Below are positions 22,697 to 31,615 of a stretch of 51,655 nucleotides of DNA, in pieces. The notes under the pieces are model-generated. The model worked only from the letters and a program-made list of their open reading frames with translations, had not been told where the DNA came from and did not search any database. A program made the translations under genes and the position numbers. Position 1 is the first letter of the stretch. The number at the start of each line of letters is the position of its first letter. This DNA comes from Chthoniobacteraceae bacterium (GTDB lineage Bacteria; Verrucomicrobiota; Verrucomicrobiia; Chthoniobacterales; Chthoniobacteraceae): assembly GCA_947471505.1 (NCBI GenBank), contig CANIWM010000040.1, positions 1-51,655 on the forward strand, in the 5' to 3' direction.

Positions 22697-23689
22697 CTAC
22701 CCCGTCACCGCGATCCGATTCCCCGGCGAGCCCTCATCCGTCCCATCGTAACCCACCACCCACACCTCGTAGCCCACACCCGCATCCAGCGGACCGAGTT
22801 GCGTATAGTTCACCGTCGTCGAGACCGACACCCCGCACAGCTCCACCGGCCCCGCCGGAGTCGCCCCCACCGCCACCTTCTGCCGATAGCACCGCAGCGA
22901 ATTTGCATTCGTCGGCATCGTCGCGATCGTCAGCGTCTTCGCCGCCGCATCCAGCGTCGCATTCGCCGGAGCATCCGGCACCGTCCCGCTGCTCGCCTCG
23001 CCCGGCATCCGCTTGGGTTGCAGCCCGATGCGCTTGAGCTCCAGCGTCCGCTCGCCGTCGTCGCTCGCCGAAATGTAGAAACCACGAATCCGCGCGATTG
23101 CATCCTCCGCCGCCTCCGTCGCAGCCGCCACCGCGGCCACCGCCTGCTGCCGCGTTCCACCCGTCGCCAGCGATTGATGCGCATGCAACGTCGCGTAATG
23201 CCCCGCGATAAAATCCAGCAACGGCTGCGGATACACCCACGCTGGATTATCCACCGGGGCCGCCGCCGCGATCGGTGCCAGCCGGCCCAGCTCCTCCTTC
23301 CGCGCATCGTCAAACTCCCCGATCACCCCGCTCGTGAACCCATAGCGCTCGTGCAGTTGCAGCCGCTTCGCATCCGAAATATGCGGCGGATCCCCCGCCA
23401 TCGCCACCGGGACAAACTCCGGCAGCAACCCATCGATAAAACTCTTCCCCGCCCGATGCCCCTTTTCCAAAGTCTCCAGGCACGCACGGCAAATCGCGCT
23501 CGCCCCCGCCCGGTCGCCCTCCGCCAGACTCGCCGCCCCGAGCGCCGCAGCCAGTGCCGATTTTCGCGAGTGCATCAGATTAAAAAGCGTCGTGTTCAGT
23601 AAGAACGGATCGCCCGCCGAGCGGGTGGCCTGAACGCTGGCGACCAGTTCCAGTTTTTCGAGTGCTTCGAGTGCGCGTTGATTGCTCAT
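22697..23689 (-). CDS. Helical plus FN3-like protein, second copy of the array-linked type
   Basis: The 330-residue protein has no signal peptide. Residues about 1-210 are helical and Ala-rich with conserved-looking blocks (FNLMHSRKSALAAALGAAS, SAICRACLETLEKGH). The last 110 residues form a fibronectin type III-like domain (LDAAAKTLTIATMPTNANSL, then QLGPLDAGVGYEVWVVGYDG and a terminal GSPGNRIAVTG). I do not recognise the helical part. It resembles the protein at 670-1371 only in layout. The start ATG 23689 has no Shine-Dalgarno. As at 670, the upstream region carries a 21-bp-phased array (23840-24165) about 150 bp away, and a hairpin terminator follows the stop. Confidence 0.8.
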   Translation of the reverse strand: MSNQRALEALEKLELVASVQATRSAGDPFLLNTTLFNLMHSRKSALAAALGAASLAEGDRAGASAICRACLETLEKGHRAGKSFIDGLLPEFVPVAMAGDPPHISDAKRLQLHERYGFTSGVIGEFDDARKEELGRLAPIAAAAPVDNPAWVYPQPLLDFIAGHYATLHAHQSLATGGTRQQAVAAVAAATEAAEDAIARIRGFYISASDDGERTLELKRIGLQPKRMPGEASSGTVPDAPANATLDAAAKTLTIATMPTNANSLRCYRQKVAVGATPAGPVELCGVSVSTTVNYTQLGPLDAGVGYEVWVVGYDGTDEGSPGNRIAVTG

Positions 23690-23839
23690 AATTGTAGATG
23701 CCTAGTGGTTGTCTGTGGAGTTTTGTAGATGTGAGAAAAGCACCCGGCTACCGACCCAAAAGCGAGCAAGCTGCCGGATACGTGCGAAATTAAATCCCAC
23801 AACCCTGCCCGGCGCAAATAATAATTCCGTTACAATCGT

Positions 23840-24165
23840 CAGACCTCTGCCGCATCCCCCGAGACGTCCAGAATTTGACGTCACACCCATGCCAGCCGCC
23901 GCGCCACGTCCCAAATCGGCCATCAGACTCCTGACAGCCGCCGTGGCACGTCCCCAATCCGCCGTCAGACCTCTGTCCGCCGCTTGGACGACGTTCCCAA
24001 TCTCCCGTCAGACCTCTGCCGCCCGATTCTGCACGTCCCCTACTATCTGTCACACGTCTGACGCCCGATTTTGCACGTCCCAGCGGTCCCGGCAGACGTC
24101 TGCCAGCCAAAAAATGGACGTCCCGCAACCTCCGGCAGACGTCTGCCCGAACCTGTTGGACGTCA
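23840..24165 (-). repeat. 21-bp-phased array of alternating ACGT-centred palindromes
   Basis: Sixteen palindrome centres lie at 23844.5, 23865.5, 23886.5 and so on to 24161.5, each 21 bp apart except two 22-bp steps. Two motifs alternate: CAGACGTCTG (often CAGACCTCTG) and GACGTCC or CACGTCC, so the true repeat is about 42 bp and there are eight. The base composition between centres is varied, while the centres are conserved, suggesting selection on the sites rather than recent duplication. The array lies upstream of the FN3-type gene at 22697-23689. The rest of the gene-free stretch 23690-24396 holds only the inverted-repeat element at 24214-24373. Confidence 0.85.
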
Positions 24166-24213
24166 AAAATGAGCAAAAATAGACAGTTTTACGAGCGCAT
24201 GAGCAGATTGGAG

Positions 24214-24373
24214 GCGAAGCCCAAGGAGCGGCGACATTCCTGTCGCTGTCCTTCAAAGCGCGAAGCGCCCAACTATCGAGCACCGTGCAATCTCCGAGAG
24301 CCACGCGAAATCGATTGGACGCTTCGCGTTGTGGGGGGACAGCGACAGGAATGTCGCCGCTCCTTGGCTTCGC
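24214..24373. repeat. 160-bp inverted-repeat element with GGAG-headed REP ends
   Basis: The left arm (24214-24251) and right arm (24337-24373) are complementary over 38 bp apart from one missing base. Each arm includes GGAGCGGCGACATTCCTGTC, itself a hairpin (GCGACA TTCC TGTCGC). The inner sequence continues to pair (GCGCGAAGCGC with a GCTTCGCG strand), so the whole element can fold as a long hairpin. A GGAG head plus palindrome in inverted pairs fits a REP/BIME or a small MITE. It abuts the 3' end of the inactive restriction-modification gene. Confidence 0.75.
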
Positions 24374-24396
24374 ACTACAACATCACGCTGCCGCCC

Positions 24397-27300
24397 TTAC
24401 ACGCTTGCCTGGTAATGCGCGTCGAGCTGGGGGTGGAGGGCGAGGATGGCGGCGATTCGGCGGATGTGGTGGGTGAATTCCTGTGCTTCGTCGCCCGTGA
24501 GCGGGCGGCCGAGCAGGGCGCTTTCCCGGTAGCTGAGCCACTTTTTCAGCACTTGGTAGCCGCCCAGCGTATAGGCCCACACGGCGGCGGGCACGTCTTT
24601 CCAGCGGGTGGTTTCGTTGAGGTGGATGTCCACGAAGCCCTCGCCTCGCGTGCCGCTTTTGACCATGCCGGGGCCGGGCATGGTCACGCCGCCCTGCCCG
24701 GCGTAGCCCCAGCGGGCGACGATGGCGAGGTCGGGCGTTTTGCCTTTGGCGGTGAGTTCGCCGAGGCCGCGTAAATCGGCGCGGACTTTGAGGGACGTCA
24801 CGCCTTCTACGGGCGTCTCGGGGTCGAGCAGCGCGGCGAGCTGGCGGCCGAGGTCGGCACCGGCTTTCAAAATTTTTCCCGTCTTGGGCAGGGGCACGCG
24901 GGGCCAATCCTGCCGCAGGGCTCCGGCGTTTTCCTCGCGGTAAAGCGGCGCGTGCAGCACGGCGACGATGTGGAAGAAGAGATCCTCCGCCCCGCACTTC
25001 AAGCCCGCGAGATACTCCCGCGCAAAGTCGGTGAGATTCGGCTGCGGGCCGGACGGGTTTGAGTTGCCGCCGAGGTCGAAATCCATCTGCGTGGGCTCGC
25101 GGAGGATCGTGCTGTCGTCGTCCGGCTGGAGGTAGAGCGGGAAGTAGTTTGCACCGCGCTCGATCAAGTGGTGCGAGGGAAAACACGACATCACCATTGG
25201 TTCGGTAAATCCCTTTCGATTGTGGCGAACGACGGCGAGTAGCGGATTGCCGGGCGCGACATGATGGCGGAAGTCCTCCCGACGCTCTTCGACGAGCTTG
25301 GTTTCCCGGTGCCAGAAGAGCCACCGCACGTCGAAAGGCCGATAATGCAAACGGACGAACTCGCCGGATTCGAGTCCGCGCAGCAAAAGGTGCCTGCGCG
25401 TTTGCACAGCGTCGAAGCGTCCGGTCTTTCGCATCAGTGCCGGGAACCGCTTCGCGATCTCCCGTTCCGAAACATCCGGGTCAAATTACGCAGTCATGCG
25501 GTCAACAAGCGGCTTCCGGTCGATGCTCACGAGAACTTCGTCTCGATTCGTCAGGAATCCAAACGATGAGTATCGCAGAATGTCGGCGATGGTCGGCCAC
25601 TGCTTGTAATCGACCCGCACAGCGACTGGCACGAACGGCAAACCGAGCGGGAGGGCAGGCTTGAGCTTCTTGGGCTTCACCCGCTTGTCCAGCGACGCCT
25701 CCAGCTCCTCCCGCTTCTCCTTCCCCCACCAATGCCGGAAGCCGAGTTCGGCATTCGGCGTGTAGGTGTCGGCGATGGGCTTGCGCTTGGCGTTGTCGGG
25801 CCGTCTTTCCAGCAGGGCGATGGCGGTGCCGACTTGGATGCCTTCGCGGTTTTTCTCCGTGGAGAAGACGCTGGGGTCGGGCTGGCCGTCGGGGGTCTTT
25901 TTGCCGGTCTTGTATTTGTCGCCGTTCAGGCAGTCGATGGTGATGGAGTCGAAGACTTCCATGAAGCGCTCGCGCATCCCGGTGTGGGAGAGGCCGTCGA
26001 GCCACGAGTAGTTGGAGATGTAGCAGATGATGCCCTTGGCATCGGCGCGCGGCGGGCCGGGCTTGAGTTCATCCGTCTGCGGGACGCCTTCGGCGATGCG
26101 GCGCTCGGCCATGCGGAAGAAGCGGATGTAGAGATCGTTGAGCCCCTGTCCTTGGGGCTTGGGCGCTTCCTTGGTATCGCGGTAGGCCTCGCTGAGGTTG
26201 CGCTCTCCTCCACGGCCATGCCTGCGTAGCCGTCGTACGGAGGGTTGCCGAGAATGACGAGGATTTGCTCCTGCTGCTTTACATGGTCGGCGGCATCGCG
26301 CTCGGCGGCGAACTCGGAGAAGGGCAAGTCTTTGGGGGATTTGATGGGCACCCAACCGGTGAGGGCGTTGGTGAGGAAGACGCCGGCACGCTCGTCTTTT
26401 TCATGATCGAGCGGCGAGCCCCAGCGGGTGAGCATGAGGTCGATCTGGAGATGGGAGACGACGTAGGGCGCGGGCAGCAGCTCGAAGCCGTAGAGGCGGT
26501 GTTTGGCGACTTCTTTGATTTTGAGCCCGGCCTGGCTCTCGCCGTAGCCCTCGACGAGGCGGCGGCGGATAAGTTTGAGCGTCTCGACGAGGTAAGCGCC
26601 GGTGCCGCAGCAGGGATCGAGGACGATGACGCTGGGGTCAGCGAGGCCATCGGGGAGGCCGAAGTTTTCGCGCAGCGCCTTATCCACGCTGCCGACCATG
26701 TAGCGGACGATCTCGGGCGGAGTGTACCAGACGCCGAAGTCTTTGCGCAGCTCGGGGTCGAACTCGGCGAGGAAGGGCTCGTAGAAGTATTGCACGGCGT
26801 CGCCCATGTCGTAGCGGGCGAAGAATGCCTGCCGGTCCACGCGGGCGAGGCAGTCTTCCGTCCAGTCGAGCACTTCCTCCAAGTCGAGGGCGCGGACCTT
26901 TTTCGGATCGCCCGCGAGCTGGACGAAGAGCGTGCGAAGGATGGGCAGTCCGAGATATTGGGCGGAGAGCCGCCATTGGAAGCGGTCGGTGGTTTTGCTG
27001 TGCTCCTCGTGCCAGAGCACCCACGCGGAGAAGATGCCGTAGAAGAGCGTCTGGATAAGCGTGGACTGGAAGAAGTGGATGCCCTTTTCCCCCTCGAAGC
27101 GGACGCCGAGTGCGTTGCTGAGCGCGTTCTTCACCGGCTCCAGCGTGCCCATTGGGGCAATCTCGATGCGGGCGCGGGCTTCCCTCGCGTAGCTGGCGAG
27201 AAATGCGGCGAGGTCCTGCGGCGTAGCGATGCGCGCGGTGCTGAGCAGGGCGCGGCGGAGAAACTGCCAGATGCGCTCGTGCTCGGGGAGACTCGGATTG

Positions 27301-27773
27301 TTTCGGAGAGCGTGACTTTTGCCCCAAAACTCCTGCGCACTCGAAGCGATGCTGTAGCGCTCTCCGGCCACGGCTTTTCCCCCGCGCCACGACCAGAGGG
27401 CGAAGGAGCGGTAGTTGGTGAGGAGAATCTGGCCGTAGTGCTCCAGGTAGTTCCGCACTTGCGGGCTGCTCTCAAACGAGGAGAGGTCGGCATCGAGCGC
27501 CTTTACCTCGATGACGCCGCGCTCGGGCTTGAGCTGGAACAGGGCTGGGGAGTCGGCTCCGTGCTTTTTGAGTTCCTTGGCAGAGAAGAGGCCTCCATCC
27601 GGGATGCCCGCGCCGTTGTTGGACGGATGGATGACGGCGGTGATCTTCGGTTTGAGGGAGTCGCCGACGGCGTTGAGGAGCTTTGAGAGCGCCGGGTAGC
27701 CGCTGGTCTCCGGCACGCTGACGCCGGAGATGAGGTAAAGCTCGTGCAGGTATTCGACGACTGGATGCGACAT
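24397..27773 (-). pseudogene. Single-chain restriction-modification enzyme (N6-adenine methylase), broken
   Basis: Three fragments join into one protein of about 1125 residues, starting MSHPVVEYLHELYLISGVSV at 27773. An N-terminal PD-(D/E)xK nuclease is suggested by GIPDGGLF (residues 57-64) and GVIEVKALD (86-94). The methylase has DPCCGTGAYLVETL (about 386) and LGNPPYDGYAG (about 509). The C-terminal third is probably target recognition. Two lesions are visible. Near 26203-26211 one G of a GAG repeat is missing, so VEE..ERNLSEAYRDT is split between frames. A TAA at 25486-25488 replaces what is usually an aromatic codon in MTA-x-FDPDVSEREIAKRF. Adding the one base makes the length a multiple of three. 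No partner defence genes adjoin it. The family is Type IIG/ISP-like. Confidence 0.85.
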
Positions 27774-28432
27774 GGGCGGGAGGACACCGCGTTTTCCAAC
27801 CGGTGACAAGTTCTTAGCAAATGCGCCTCACCACTGATACGAAAACCGTGCGCGGCTCGGCGGGATGGAGTGGACGCATTTTCATCCGGAAAATTGTTTG
27901 ACCTCCCGGTGCTGTCGGGCGATTTCAAGACCATCGCCCGGTAGCTCCATCATCCAGTTTGCGAGTCTCTGTTTCGGGGCGGTGACAGTGCCTCGCGGTA
28001 TCCAAACACAACGACCATGAGTGACAACGACAGGCACCATTTCCAAAGCCGGACGGGCTGCGCAATCGGCACCGCTCGTTCATCCATCATGGGAGGCGCA
28101 ACTTTTTTCGATGAATCCGATTTGCAAAGCCGTGAGTAGCATGGTCAAGGCGGTTTGCATGGCATAGAGTCCGCCTGAAGCTCCCCTGCGCTGGTACGGG
28201 GGGAGGCTATAGGGCTCCTATTTCGGCGAGGGAGCGGCCAACCACGGACGCCGAACAAAGGGGCGGTGCAGAGGAGACTCTGCACCGCCTCTACGCTTTC
28301 CGCCATTCACGCCGTCCGGGGATGAACGGACTCCCCACTTGTAAATGAACCGTGCGCGGAACATGCGGGGCTCGGCGGGGTGTCGCCGAAGCCGTTGCGG
28401 ACGGGGGCCGTTCCATGCCACACTGCGCCGCG
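27774..28432. other. Gene-poor interval
   Basis: About 660 bp without a convincing gene. It holds a GTAG-headed REP palindrome at 28260-28294 (listed separately) and a 40-codon frame from ATG 28017 to TAG 28139 (MSDNDRHHFQSRTGCAIGTA at its start), which is too short and atypical to call. Promoters for the minus-strand restriction-modification gene and the plus-strand gene at 28433 must lie here but I cannot place them. Confidence 0.5.
28260..28294 (-). repeat. GTAG-headed REP palindrome
   Basis: On the minus strand the sequence begins GTAGAGGCGGTGCAGAGTCT and then returns through CTCTGCACCGCC, giving a 12-bp perfect stem (GGCGGTGCAGAG) with a short loop. The GTAG head followed by a palindrome matches the REP format of the other elements in this window. 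Confidence 0.65.
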
Positions 28433-28861
28433 ATGAACCCGAACGACGAACAAGACGACGCACCGAGAGAGATGATCAGCCATGAGGACTTCATGAGGAA
28501 GCTGAGGGAGGATCCCGAATTCGCAGCCGGGATGCGGCAGGTGCTGGAGGACTCGCTGGCATTGCCGGACAGTCCAGAGACTGAAGCGATGAAACAAGCC
28601 GCACGCACCGCTCTCAAATCTCACGTCGGGTTCGATGTGCTGGGCGTGATGGAGGAAAAAATGGAGACGCTCGTCCGGCGGCTCGCCGAGCTGAAGAATA
28701 ACCCGGATGCGGACGGATTGCGCGAGGTGAACGAGCAGATGGACGCTATCACCGATGAAGCGCTCGATTTGCCCGAGCCACATCGGACGGCAATCATGGC
28801 CGGGCTGACAGCCACTCAGTCCCAACTGCGGAAGATCACGGGAACGCTCGGGAGTGAGTAG
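28433..28861 (+). CDS. Hypothetical acidic helical protein
   Basis: The 142-residue cytoplasmic protein begins MNPNDEQDDAPREMISHEDF and is largely helical, with regular charge patterns such as MRKLREDPEFAAGMRQVLED and GVMEEKMETLVRRLAELKN. There is no signal peptide, membrane segment or recognised domain. The ATG at 28433 is preferred because the 27 codons upstream are Arg/Gly-rich and overlap low-complexity sequence. The opposite-strand ORF across the same bases (28307-28921) has the composition of a shadow. It is convergent with the cytochrome-WD40 gene, 64 bp away. Function unknown. Confidence 0.65.
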   Translation: MNPNDEQDDAPREMISHEDFMRKLREDPEFAAGMRQVLEDSLALPDSPETEAMKQAARTALKSHVGFDVLGVMEEKMETLVRRLAELKNNPDADGLREVNEQMDAITDEALDLPEPHRTAIMAGLTATQSQLRKITGTLGSE

Positions 28862-28925
28862 CCGTGAGCCTTGGACTGCGGCTCGCCCAGCGTCAGCTCC
28901 AGCCCTCGAAGTTCGTAGCACTCCT

Positions 28926-31607
28926 TCACTTCGCCACGCGAATGAGCACGGGCGGGGAGACTTGGCCGCCGTCTTCGGCGATTTTTAGAAAAAAGAGGCG
29001 CTCGCCGGGCTGGGTGATCGGGGCGGCGGTAATGACGAAGTCGCGCTCGGTTTGGCCTTCGACGATCATGAGGCCGTTCAGCCCGATGTTATCCACGAAG
29101 GTGCCGTAGGGGAGGTTGCGCCCGCAGTCGTCGGTGCCGAAGCTGACGCGGGCATTGAAGTCGTGGCGGACGACTTTGACGCGGGCGGTGATGGTCTCGC
29201 CGGGGTGGATCGTGAGCCCGGCGGGGGCGATGATTTCGGCGGTGACTTTCGCCTTTTCGCCGAGCTGGATGTCGCCGAGGTCGCCGAGCTGCTGGACGAT
29301 GTCGCCTGCGGTGGCGGTGATGGTGACGGCTTTGAACGCGTCCTTTGCCGGGGCGGCGGCATCGGGGGCGGCGTAGATTGCGCCGAGGGCGTTGCTTTGG
29401 CCGGGCTCTATTATAATGGGCGTGGTTGCGGTGAAGCCGGGCGGGAGGCCCGCGATGTCGATGCGCACGGGGCCGTCGAGCCCTTCGCTGCGCACGATGC
29501 CGATGGAAATTTCGCGTCCGCTGCCGGGGCTGATCTTCGGCGCTTTGCCGCCGACAATAGCGGTGAATGTGGGCTGCGGGGCGCGGAGGTTGAGTGTGTA
29601 ATGGTAGTCCTTTTCGCCGCCAAAGCCGCGCACGTCGGTGAGCCGCGCGATGTAGTCGCCGTCGCTCGGGGCGGTAAAGACGAGTAGCGAATCGGTGCCG
29701 CTGCGGCGGTTCGGTTCGTCGTCGTTTTCGTAGTGGATGCGGAAAATCGGGAGTCCGTTTGGCGGCGGCTGGCTGCCGGGCGGGAGGGCCGTCACGAGGT
29801 AGCAAAACTGGCCGAGCGCGTGGGCTTGCGGCGTGGTCTGGAAGTAGGTGTGGCGGTTGCCGACGCCGGGATAGACGCGGAAGCCGGAGTCCGGGCCGCG
29901 TGGGTAACGCCAGAGTTTCACGACTTCGCCGTTACAGAAAAGGAAGTCGTCTAGCTCCATCTCGCGCCAGTTCTGGAGACGGAAATCATCGGAGTCCATC
30001 GAGTCTTTTCCGCGAAAGGTGAGCCACGAGTCTTTGACGGATTGCAGGACGACTTGCTCAATGGGATGGCCGTCGGTGGTGAGGACCTCGATGCGGGAAT
30101 CGAGCTTCGATTTCGCGCTGGCGGCATCCACATCGAGGACGATCTGCTGGCCGGCGCTGGCGTGGAAACGGAAGCAATCCACATCGCCCGCTGCTCCCAA
30201 AGTGCCGGAGATTTTTGCGGGGAAAGGGAACGCGGCGATGGCTTGCGACGGGGCGTCGTTGGGCTCCGTCTCGTTCGTCTCCACGGCTGCGCTCGCTTTT
30301 ACCGCTGCGGCTGCGACGGGTTCCGCTTTGGTCACGGCTGGTTTCTGCGCCGGGATGGTGAGCCGCTCGGAAGTGCCGTCCATGCGGGCGACGAAGACGC
30401 TATCGCCATTCATTGCCAGCACAGGCGCGGCGGCGGATTGCACGGGCCACGAGTGGCGCTCGGTGAGCGCGGGGAGCGTCCACACTTTCAGAGTGCGATC
30501 CTCTGCGCTGGAGATGAGCATTTCCCCGTCTGCGGAAAGTGCCAGCCCGGTGACTGCGCTCTCGTGCGCAAAGCGGGCGACGAGCAGCGGATTGAGCGAG
30601 GGCTTTTCTCGCGAGATGAAGCGCCACAGGTGGATGCGCTTATCCGCGCCCGCCGAGACGATGTGCTGCCCATCGGGCGTGAAGAGCACGGCGGTTTGCT
30701 CGCCGAGCGGCTGGTTGAGCGTGTCGAGCCGTTCGCCGTCCGCGACACGCCAGAGCTTCACCGTGGAGTCCGCGCTGGCGGATGCAAGCACGGTGCCGTC
30801 TGGCGAAAAAGCGAGGTCGAAAATCGCGCCTTTGTGGATGTCTATCGCTCGGATGAGCTTCGCCGTGTGGCGGTCCCAAAGCCGGATGACGCGATCATAG
30901 CCCGCCGTGGCGACGATGGTGCCATCGGGCGAAAACTCTGCATCGTAAATGGTGTCGCGCGCCTCGCCGTATTCGCGGACGAACGTGCCATCCGCCACGC
31001 TCCAAAGCTGCGCCGACCCGCTGAGCCCCACGATGCCCGTCGCCACGAGCAGCCGCCCGCCGTCCGGCGAAAAATGCACCGCATTCACCTTACCCGGAAA
31101 CCCGCCAAGCCGCTTCAGCACAGCGCCGCCGGCCCCGCGAATCTCGACAGCCGCGCCCTGCGCGACGGCGAGCATTTTCCCATCGGGAGAGAAAGCCGCC
31201 GCCGAAATAGGCCGCTTACTTTTCGCCGACATGGCGAGCTTCGGCACCACGAGCGATTTGAAAAGCGACACATCATCCACCGGCCCCGGCGTACCCTTCG
31301 CGAGCCAGTCTTTCAGCACCGCCAGCTCTTGCGCGGGCAGTTGCGGCTCATCCTTCGGCGGCATCTTCGCCTTCGCCGTGCCGTCAATCGCGCGGAGAAA
31401 ATGCGTCCCCTTTTCCCCCGCCTTAAGCGGGTCGCCCTTCTCACCGCCCTTCCGCAGAGCCGCATAAGTCTCCATGCTGAACTCGCCCTCGCGGTCGGTA
31501 TCATTGTGGCACCCCGCGCAGTAAGTGCGGAGGATCGGCGCGATGTCGCGGTGGTAGTCCTGAGCGACGGCAGTGGCGGCGATGAGCGTGAGAAATAGAA
31601 TACGCAT
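28926..31607 (-). CDS. Secreted c-type cytochrome, WD40 and PPC-like protein
   Basis: The 893-residue protein has a signal peptide (MRILFLTLIAATAVAQ). A planctomycete-type cytochrome domain follows, with RTYCAGCHNDTDREGEF (CxxCH heme site at about residues 30-34) and MPPKDEPQLPAQELAVLKDWL. Then come about seven WD40 repeats (IVATAGYDRVIRLWDRHTAK, VLASASADSTVKLWRVADGE and others) to about residue 410. The C-terminal half has a PPC-like beta domain (GDVDCFRFHASAGQQIVLDV) and further Ig-like segments. It is exported and is presumably a scaffold or electron-carrying surface protein. It is the last gene of a three-gene operon, 8 bp after the DUF1549 gene. The substrate or partner is unknown. Confidence 0.88.
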   Translation of the reverse strand: MRILFLTLIAATAVAQDYHRDIAPILRTYCAGCHNDTDREGEFSMETYAALRKGGEKGDPLKAGEKGTHFLRAIDGTAKAKMPPKDEPQLPAQELAVLKDWLAKGTPGPVDDVSLFKSLVVPKLAMSAKSKRPISAAAFSPDGKMLAVAQGAAVEIRGAGGAVLKRLGGFPGKVNAVHFSPDGGRLLVATGIVGLSGSAQLWSVADGTFVREYGEARDTIYDAEFSPDGTIVATAGYDRVIRLWDRHTAKLIRAIDIHKGAIFDLAFSPDGTVLASASADSTVKLWRVADGERLDTLNQPLGEQTAVLFTPDGQHIVSAGADKRIHLWRFISREKPSLNPLLVARFAHESAVTGLALSADGEMLISSAEDRTLKVWTLPALTERHSWPVQSAAAPVLAMNGDSVFVARMDGTSERLTIPAQKPAVTKAEPVAAAAVKASAAVETNETEPNDAPSQAIAAFPFPAKISGTLGAAGDVDCFRFHASAGQQIVLDVDAASAKSKLDSRIEVLTTDGHPIEQVVLQSVKDSWLTFRGKDSMDSDDFRLQNWREMELDDFLFCNGEVVKLWRYPRGPDSGFRVYPGVGNRHTYFQTTPQAHALGQFCYLVTALPPGSQPPPNGLPIFRIHYENDDEPNRRSGTDSLLVFTAPSDGDYIARLTDVRGFGGEKDYHYTLNLRAPQPTFTAIVGGKAPKISPGSGREISIGIVRSEGLDGPVRIDIAGLPPGFTATTPIIIEPGQSNALGAIYAAPDAAAPAKDAFKAVTITATAGDIVQQLGDLGDIQLGEKAKVTAEIIAPAGLTIHPGETITARVKVVRHDFNARVSFGTDDCGRNLPYGTFVDNIGLNGLMIVEGQTERDFVITAAPITQPGERLFFLKIAEDGGQVSPPVLIRVAK

Positions 31608-31615
31608 AGGATTTA

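Noticed and set aside
22310-23602. 430-codon plus-strand ORF
   Set aside because: Arg/Pro-rich shadow of the FN3-type gene and the cobalamin riboswitch on the other strand.
28307-28921. 204-codon minus-strand ORF
   Set aside because: It lies opposite the acidic helical protein gene, which has the better composition. The minus product is Leu/Arg-rich without motifs.
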